Shown: positions 12,757-16,739 of the stretch, one piece after another
Layout of the letters: every line of letters begins with the position of its first letter
Numbering within the stretch: the first letter of the stretch is position 1
Source of the DNA: JBBRGK01 sp036741355
GTDB lineage: Bacteria > Chloroflexota > Dehalococcoidia > CAUJGQ01
Assembly (NCBI GenBank): GCA_036741355.1
Contig: DAINSK010000058.1
Location: 1 to 16,739, forward strand
Length of the DNA: 16,739 nt
Direction: 5' to 3'
Translations under genes and position numbers: made by a program
The notes under the pieces: generated by a model
The model's database searches: none
What the model saw: only the letters and a program-made list of their open reading frames with translations
What the model was told of the DNA's origin: nothing

Positions 12757-14001
12757 ATGCTTGGGCCCTACCGGGTCGTTGAGTTGGCAGGCTACGGGAC
12801 GGCGCTCTGTGGCCAGATGCTTGGCGACCTCGGCGCCGACGTGGTGGTCGTGGAGCCGCCCCGGGGCGCGCCACTGCGCCGCCAGCCGCCGTACTACGGC
12901 GACGCGCCGCACCCGGACCGCAGCCTCTCGTGGTGGGCCACCAACCGCAATAAGCGCGGAGTCACGCTCGACCTCGAGACCGAGCAAGGCAGGCGCCTTC
13001 TGCGCGATCTGGTCCGCGGCGCCGACTTCGTGCTCGACGGGCTGCCGCCCGGGAAGCTCGATGCGCTCGGACTCGGCTACGCGCAGCTCTCCGCCGACGA
13101 TCCGCGGTTGCTGATGGTGAGCACATCGCCGTTCGGACAGGACGGACCCAAAGCCGACTTCAGCTCCGTCGACCTCATCGTCATGGCCGCATCGATGCTG
13201 CTCTACGCCACCGGCGACGGCGATCTGCCGCCCCTGCACCTGTCCTCTCCCCAAGCAGCTATGCACGCGGGCGCGGAGACCGCAGCGACGGTGCTGATCG
13301 CCCACTACGGCCGCGAGCGCAGCGGCCGGGGGCAGCACCTTGATGTCTCGGCGCAGGCCGCCCTGACCATGGCGACACAGTCCGCGGTGCTCGCGCCCGC
13401 CTGGGAGGCGCCGGGTGCCTACGTCTCACGCGCTGCCGGCGGCCTCAAGGTTGGCCCGATCGTGGTGAGGCTGCTGTTCCCCTGTAAGGACGGCCACGTT
13501 TCCTGCACCTTCCTGTTTGGGAGCGCCATTGGCCCGATGAGCAGACGGCTGATGCAGGTGATCCACGAGCGCGGCTTCTGCGATGCCTCGCTCGCCGAGA
13601 AGGATTTCGTCAACTATCAGCAGCTCCTCATGACCTTCAAGGAGCCGATCACGGAGCTCTTCCGCGCCTATGCGGCCATCGACGCCTTCTTCAAGACGCA
13701 AACCAAGGCGGAGCTGTTCGCGCTGGCGCAGGAGCGGAACCTCCTGATCGCTCCGTGCAGCACGTTAGAAGACCTCGTGCACTCGCCGCAGCTCGATTCC
13801 CGCAGCTACTGGGTTGCGGTAGAACATCCGGAGCTAGGGCGCTCGTTCCGCTACCCTGGACCGTTCGCCAAGCTCAGCGAAACGCCGCTGACCTATCGCC
13901 AGCGTGCCCCGCTGCTGGGGGAGCACAATGCCGAGGTGTTCGGCAGCCTGGGCCTGACGGCCGGCGACCTGGTAGCACTGAGCGGGCAGGCGGTCCTCTA
14001 G
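12757..14001 (+). CDS. Class III CoA-transferase family protein, subunit lacking catalytic Asp
   Basis: This 414-residue protein (416 from the GTG at 12751) belongs to the CaiB/BaiF family: YRVVELAGYGTALCGQMLGDLGADVVVVEPP, SWWATNRNKRGVTLDL, GLGYAQLSADDPRLLMVSTSPFG, and ERSGRGQHLDVSAQ. The family moves CoA between acyl groups through an aspartyl-CoA anhydride. Counting back from GRGQ, the place of the catalytic Asp (Asp169 of formyl-CoA transferase) is an Ala, in SSPQAAMHAG (about Ala170 counting from GTG). The ATG at 12757 fits the family start and GGGA lies 8 bases before it. The next gene, 24 bases downstream, encodes a paralogue with the Asp. The product may be a non-catalytic partner subunit, as in heteromeric transferases, or may do another job. 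Confidence 0.85.
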   Translation: MLGPYRVVELAGYGTALCGQMLGDLGADVVVVEPPRGAPLRRQPPYYGDAPHPDRSLSWWATNRNKRGVTLDLETEQGRRLLRDLVRGADFVLDGLPPGKLDALGLGYAQLSADDPRLLMVSTSPFGQDGPKADFSSVDLIVMAASMLLYATGDGDLPPLHLSSPQAAMHAGAETAATVLIAHYGRERSGRGQHLDVSAQAALTMATQSAVLAPAWEAPGAYVSRAAGGLKVGPIVVRLLFPCKDGHVSCTFLFGSAIGPMSRRLMQVIHERGFCDASLAEKDFVNYQQLLMTFKEPITELFRAYAAIDAFFKTQTKAELFALAQERNLLIAPCSTLEDLVHSPQLDSRSYWVAVEHPELGRSFRYPGPFAKLSETPLTYRQRAPLLGEHNAEVFGSLGLTAGDLVALSGQAVL

Positions 14002-14025
14002 CCGCCGGGAGCGAAGGGAACGGCG

Positions 14026-15255
14026 ATGACGAATCACGACGAGCTGCCGCTCGCCGGCCTGAAGGTTCTGGACTTCACCTGGGTGATGGCTGGGCCGGCG
14101 ATCACCCGCTATTTGGCCGACTACGGCGCTACTGTCGTCAAGATCGAGAGCGGCGCGCGGGTGGAGACCGGGCGCACGCTCGGCCCCTATTGGAAGGGCG
14201 GCTCCGACCCGGAGCAGTCCGCCTTCATGGCCGACAACAACGCCGGCAAGCTCGGCATCTCGCTCGACTGCAGCACCGAGGCCGGGCGTGCTATCGCGCT
14301 GCGCCTGGCGGCCTGGGCGGACGTCGTTGCCGAGAGCTTCACGCCCAAGGTCATGCGGTCCTGGGGGCTGGACTATGACGCGCTCAAGCAGGTGAACCCG
14401 GGCCTCGTCATGCTGAGCACCTCGCTGAGCGGCCTCACCGGGCCGAACGCCCAATTCGCGGGCTTCGGCACGCTGGGCGCAGCGCTCGCCGGCTTCGTCC
14501 CGTTCGCGCAGTGGCCCGGCCGCGCCCCGGCGGGGCCGCTCGGTGCCTACACGGACTACGTCGCGCCCAAGTTCGGTGTCGCAGCGCTCATGGCCGCACT
14601 TGACTATCGGCGGCGCACCGGCACGGGCCAGCACATCGACCTCTCCCAGGCCGAGGCGTCGATTCACTTCATCGGCCCGGCGGTGCTGGACTACGTGGCC
14701 AACGGGCGCCTGCCCGAGCCGGTGGGCAATACGGACCCGGTCGCCTGCCCCCACGGCGTCTATCGCTGCCAGGGCAGTCAGGGCAGCGAGCGGTGGGTGG
14801 CGATCGCGGTAGTGAGCGAGGCGCAGTGGCAGGCGTTGCGCAGGGTCGTTGCGGGCCTGCTCGACGAGGATCCCCGCTTCGCTACGCTCGTCGAGCGGCG
14901 TCGGAACAACGCCGCGCTGGACGAGGCGATCAACGCTTGGACCAAAGAGCGCACGGCGGAAGCGGTCGAGCAGGAGCTGCACCACGCGGGCGTGCCGGTC
15001 AGCCGGGTGCTGGACACTCCGGGCGTCTTCGCCGACGAACAGCTGAACCACCGCCGCCACTTCATCGAGGTGCCCCACGCCGTGCTCGGCAAGGCCTGGG
15101 TGCAGAACTCGCGCACGATCATGCGGTCCACGCCCGCAGTCGTATCCCACGCCGGCCCGGCGCTCGGCCAACATACTGATGGAGTGCTGCAGGATATCCT
15201 TGGCATGACCCCGGACGAGATCGCCGACGCGGTGGTGATCGGCGCGATACACTAA
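14026..15255 (+). CDS. Class III CoA-transferase family protein, catalytic subunit
   Basis: This 409-residue CaiB/BaiF protein opens LAGLKVLDFTWVMAGPAITRYLADYGATVVKIES and has MADNNAGKLGISLD and RSWGLDYDALKQVNPGLVMLS. The active-site region GAYTDYVAPKFG contains Asp177, at the position of the catalytic aspartate, 21 residues before the TGTGQ loop. It transfers CoA between carboxylic acids; partners cannot be named from sequence. The C-terminal domain with GVPVSRVLDTPG and LNHRRHFIEVPH is intact and the length is normal. AAGGG precedes the ATG; the upstream gene ends 24 bases before. With the Asp-less paralogue it would form a heteromer resembling BbsEF of benzylsuccinate activation (as I recall, one Asp-bearing subunit), which would fit activation of an organic acid with a succinyl-CoA-type donor. 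That pairing is inferred. Confidence 0.88.
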   Translation: MTNHDELPLAGLKVLDFTWVMAGPAITRYLADYGATVVKIESGARVETGRTLGPYWKGGSDPEQSAFMADNNAGKLGISLDCSTEAGRAIALRLAAWADVVAESFTPKVMRSWGLDYDALKQVNPGLVMLSTSLSGLTGPNAQFAGFGTLGAALAGFVPFAQWPGRAPAGPLGAYTDYVAPKFGVAALMAALDYRRRTGTGQHIDLSQAEASIHFIGPAVLDYVANGRLPEPVGNTDPVACPHGVYRCQGSQGSERWVAIAVVSEAQWQALRRVVAGLLDEDPRFATLVERRRNNAALDEAINAWTKERTAEAVEQELHHAGVPVSRVLDTPGVFADEQLNHRRHFIEVPHAVLGKAWVQNSRTIMRSTPAVVSHAGPALGQHTDGVLQDILGMTPDEIADAVVIGAIH

Positions 15256-15272
15256 CGCTGAGCCCGATCAAC

Positions 15273-16040
15273 CTATCCCTGTGCCCTCTCCGCCAGCGTT
15301 TCTGTCACCACGGCCCGCTTGACTTTGAGCGCGGGCGTCATGGGAAACGCTTCCTCGGGCCACAGGGTGTGCCCGCGGATCTGTTGGTGCGGCTGCAGGC
15401 GCAGGTTCGCGGCCTTGATGATCGCCGGCGCGTCCTCGGCAGTCGCCCCCAGCAGCACCGCGTGTACTTCCACGTCCTGGCCCCTGCTGTTGCCCAGCAC
15501 CACCGCGTCCTTGAGCCGCGGGTCCTGCGTCAGCACGTGCTCCGCGTCCTCCGGATAGACGTTCATGCCGTTGGCGAGCACGATCATGTTCGTCTTGCGC
15601 CCGCGCAACTAGAGCGAGCCGGACCGGTCGAAGCCGCCCAGATCGCCGGTCTTGTACCAGCCGTCCACGAACGCCTCGGCCGTCGCCCGGGGATTCTGCC
15701 AGTAGCCGCGGGTGATGTTCTCACCGCGCACCAGCACCTCGCCGTCCTCGGCGATCTTCACCTCCACCCCCGGCAGCGGCCGGCCGACGGAGGTCGGGTC
15801 GCGGTGCGCGACCGTGTGGCAGGCCACCACCGGCGACGCTTCGGTCGTGCCGTAGCCCTGTACGATTTTGAAGCCCAGCGCCTCCCACCAGCGCGCGAGG
15901 CCGGGGTCGAGGTACGCCCCGCCCGAGACCAGATACTCGAGCTCGCCGCCCATGCGCTGGTGAACCTGGTGGAAGAGCCGGCGGCGTAGCCCCATCGGCA
16001 ACCGGGCGGCCACGCGCAGCAGCAGCGTTTTCGCGAAGGC
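15273..16040 (-). pseudogene. C-terminal half of an AMP-forming acyl-CoA ligase, disrupted
   Basis: Only the second half of an ANL-family ligase is present, in one frame from about 16040. It reads GELEYLVSGGAYLDPGLARWW, motif A5 as GYGTTEASPVVA, A7 as GWYKTGDLGGFD, A8 as RGRKTNMIVLANGMNVYPED, and the C-terminal Lys region MTPALKVKRAVV. The family P-loop (SSGTTGxPK) and N-terminal domain are missing, so ATP binding is lost. Between GSL and LRGRK there is a TAG (15609-15611), where a sense codon (probably Tyr) is expected; the frame continues on both sides to the stop at 15273. Such enzymes activate fatty or aromatic acids with ATP and CoA. The remnant joins upstream sequence coding for a cyclic-nucleotide-binding domain in another frame. 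Confidence 0.78.
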
Positions 16041-16438
16041 GTTCGCTCAACGAGGCCAAGGAGCTGACCGCGTGTCCGGACGAGCAGGTGAGCCTCGGTG
16101 AGCGCCGTGACCGTCGCCGTGCGTATACCGCGACTCATGACCGCGATCTCGCCGAAGAGGTCGCCTGCATGCATGACGCCGAGGCGCGTTTGTTTGCCGG
16201 CGATCGTGGCGCTCGTTTCCAGCTCGCCATGCTCGATGATGAATAACTCATCGCCGGAATCGCCCTCGCGGCAAACGACGGTGCCGGCCGGCACGACCAG
16301 CGGCCTCAGCGTCGTGAGTAACTCGCCCTGCGCTTCCTCGGGCAGATCACGAAATAATTCGGTCTGTCGTAATGGGAGGCTCAGCGCTCCGCGGTCCGGT
16401 AAGGAATCCGGTTGCCCTGAGGCTCGCTCATCGGTCAC
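16041..16438 (-). pseudogene. Cyclic-nucleotide-binding (CRP-type) domain, fused out of frame to ligase remnant
   Basis: From a GTG at 16436-16438, about 130 residues give a complete cNMP domain. The order is ELFRDLPEEAQGELL, VVPAGTVVCREGDSGDELFIIEHGELE, LGVMHAGDLFGEIAVMSRGIRTATVTA. Gly96-Glu97 and Arg106 mark the phosphate-binding cassette, so cAMP or cGMP binding looks intact. After LLGLVERT the frame turns to nonsense (RKRCCCAW). The +/-1 frame instead reads AFAKTLLLRVAARLP, which fits both the end of a cNMP domain and the start of the ligase half, so one base is missing near 16040-16043. No HTH is present. Either a cNMP-ligase fusion or two genes joined by a deletion was here. The product as sequenced is a short domain with a junk tail. 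Confidence 0.7.
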
Positions 16439-16531
16439 GAGGAACGATCCGGAGCGGTGACGAAAAGGGTGGCTAGGTTAGATTGCATGCCGGGTGCCTC
16501 GTGGCGAAGATGCTTCTAATCGTGATGCCTC

Positions 16532-16560
16532 AGTATCGTCAGGTGACGGCGCGGCGTCAA
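16532..16560 (-). promoter_or_regulatory. Sigma70-like promoter for the cNMP/ligase gene
   Basis: On the minus strand TTGACG (16560-16555) and GATACT (16537-16532) are separated by 17 bases. A leader of nearly 90 bases would follow to the GTG at 16438. The rest of 16439-16611 shows no gene. Confidence 0.5.
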
Positions 16561-16611
16561 CGGCGCGATGCTCCTATAACCAGTCACTGAGAGACAAGTT
16601 CGGTAGTCCGG

Positions 16612-16739
16612 TCAGGGCGTACGGAAGAACTGCGGTTCGCTGCGGGCCAGGATGTTGCCGGCAGCATCTATCGCGGTGACCCGATAGTCGAACAGCGTTT
16701 TCGGTGGGAGCGTCGCGTCCACGGTGAGGCTCGCCTGCG
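16612..16739 (-). CDS. C-terminus of a secreted fibronectin-III-like protein (5' part outside window)
   Basis: The last 41 residues lie in the window and end with TGA at 16614-16612. They read SLTVDATLPPKTLFDYRVTA, then IDAAGNILARSEPQFF and RTP. The 'l.P.t.Y.yrV.AiDaaGN.s..s' pattern is that of a bacterial FnIII repeat, here the final strand pair of the module. The fragment is too short to tell what the rest of the protein does; such modules usually link catalytic or binding domains in secreted proteins. Its stop lies about 50 bases before the promoter of the next minus-strand gene (16560). Confidence 0.7.
   Translation of the reverse strand, partial: QASLTVDATLPPKTLFDYRVTAIDAAGNILARSEPQFFRTP

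Noticed and set aside
13834..15252. Antisense open frame of 472 codons over the second CoA-transferase
   Set aside because: Repetitive Arg/Gly/His composition; shadow of a well supported gene.
1..16739. tRNA, rRNA, CRISPR array, insertion sequence, integrase or phage genes
   Set aside because: None seen: no cloverleaf with a TTCRANY-type loop, no regular repeat-spacer series, no transposase motifs and no terminal inverted repeats around the broken genes.

Overview
This is a high-GC window (roughly two thirds G+C by eye) of bacterial chromosome. The gene families seen are an F420-type nitroreductase remnant, class III CoA-transferases, an MMPL lipid exporter fused to an FHA domain, a Tat-exported cyclase, and many short single-pass membrane proteins. 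They point to Chloroflexota, with Actinomycetota as the alternative; there is no rRNA or marker gene to settle it. No tRNA, rRNA, CRISPR array, transposase, integrase or phage gene was recognised.

Layout. (1) 1-489: two 5'-truncated genes meet head to head, a secreted beta-sandwich protein on the minus strand and a deazaflavin-dependent nitroreductase remnant on the plus strand. A strong hairpin follows at 557-580. (2) 621-2714, minus strand: a six-gene operon with a DinB-like protein first and then five tiny membrane proteins whose ends overlap or nearly touch. Four of the five form two alternating paralogous pairs (A-B-A-B). This is the best candidate for an undescribed system. (3) 2814-6933, plus strand: a clear sigma70 promoter with a palindrome over its -10 box drives thioester-reductase-like SDR, class III aminotransferase, SRPBCC protein and acyl-CoA dehydrogenase. 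The set reads like a pathway from an acyl thioester to an (unsaturated) amine. (4) 6954-8505: a small unknown protein divergent from a Tat cyclase gene that carries a frameshift and has lost a metal ligand. (5) 8447-12227, minus strand: a small membrane protein, an MMPL transporter with a C-terminal FHA domain, and a His/Met-rich membrane protein. (6) 12417-15255, plus strand: an extended -10 promoter, a small acidic protein and two class III CoA-transferases. The first lacks the catalytic Asp and the second keeps it, which suggests a heteromeric enzyme. (7) 15273-16438, minus strand: a wrecked gene with a cyclic-nucleotide-binding domain joined to the C-terminal half of an AMP-forming acyl-CoA ligase, broken by a frameshift and an in-frame TAG. 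(8) 16612-16739, minus strand: the 3' end of a secreted fibronectin-III-like protein.

The common theme is acyl-thioester and lipid chemistry (reduction, transamination, desaturation, CoA transfer, ligation, export) with membrane-associated regulation. Several genes are visibly decaying, at about 300-345, 7962, 15609 and 16040. That means either real pseudogenisation or errors in a metagenomic assembly; raw reads would decide.
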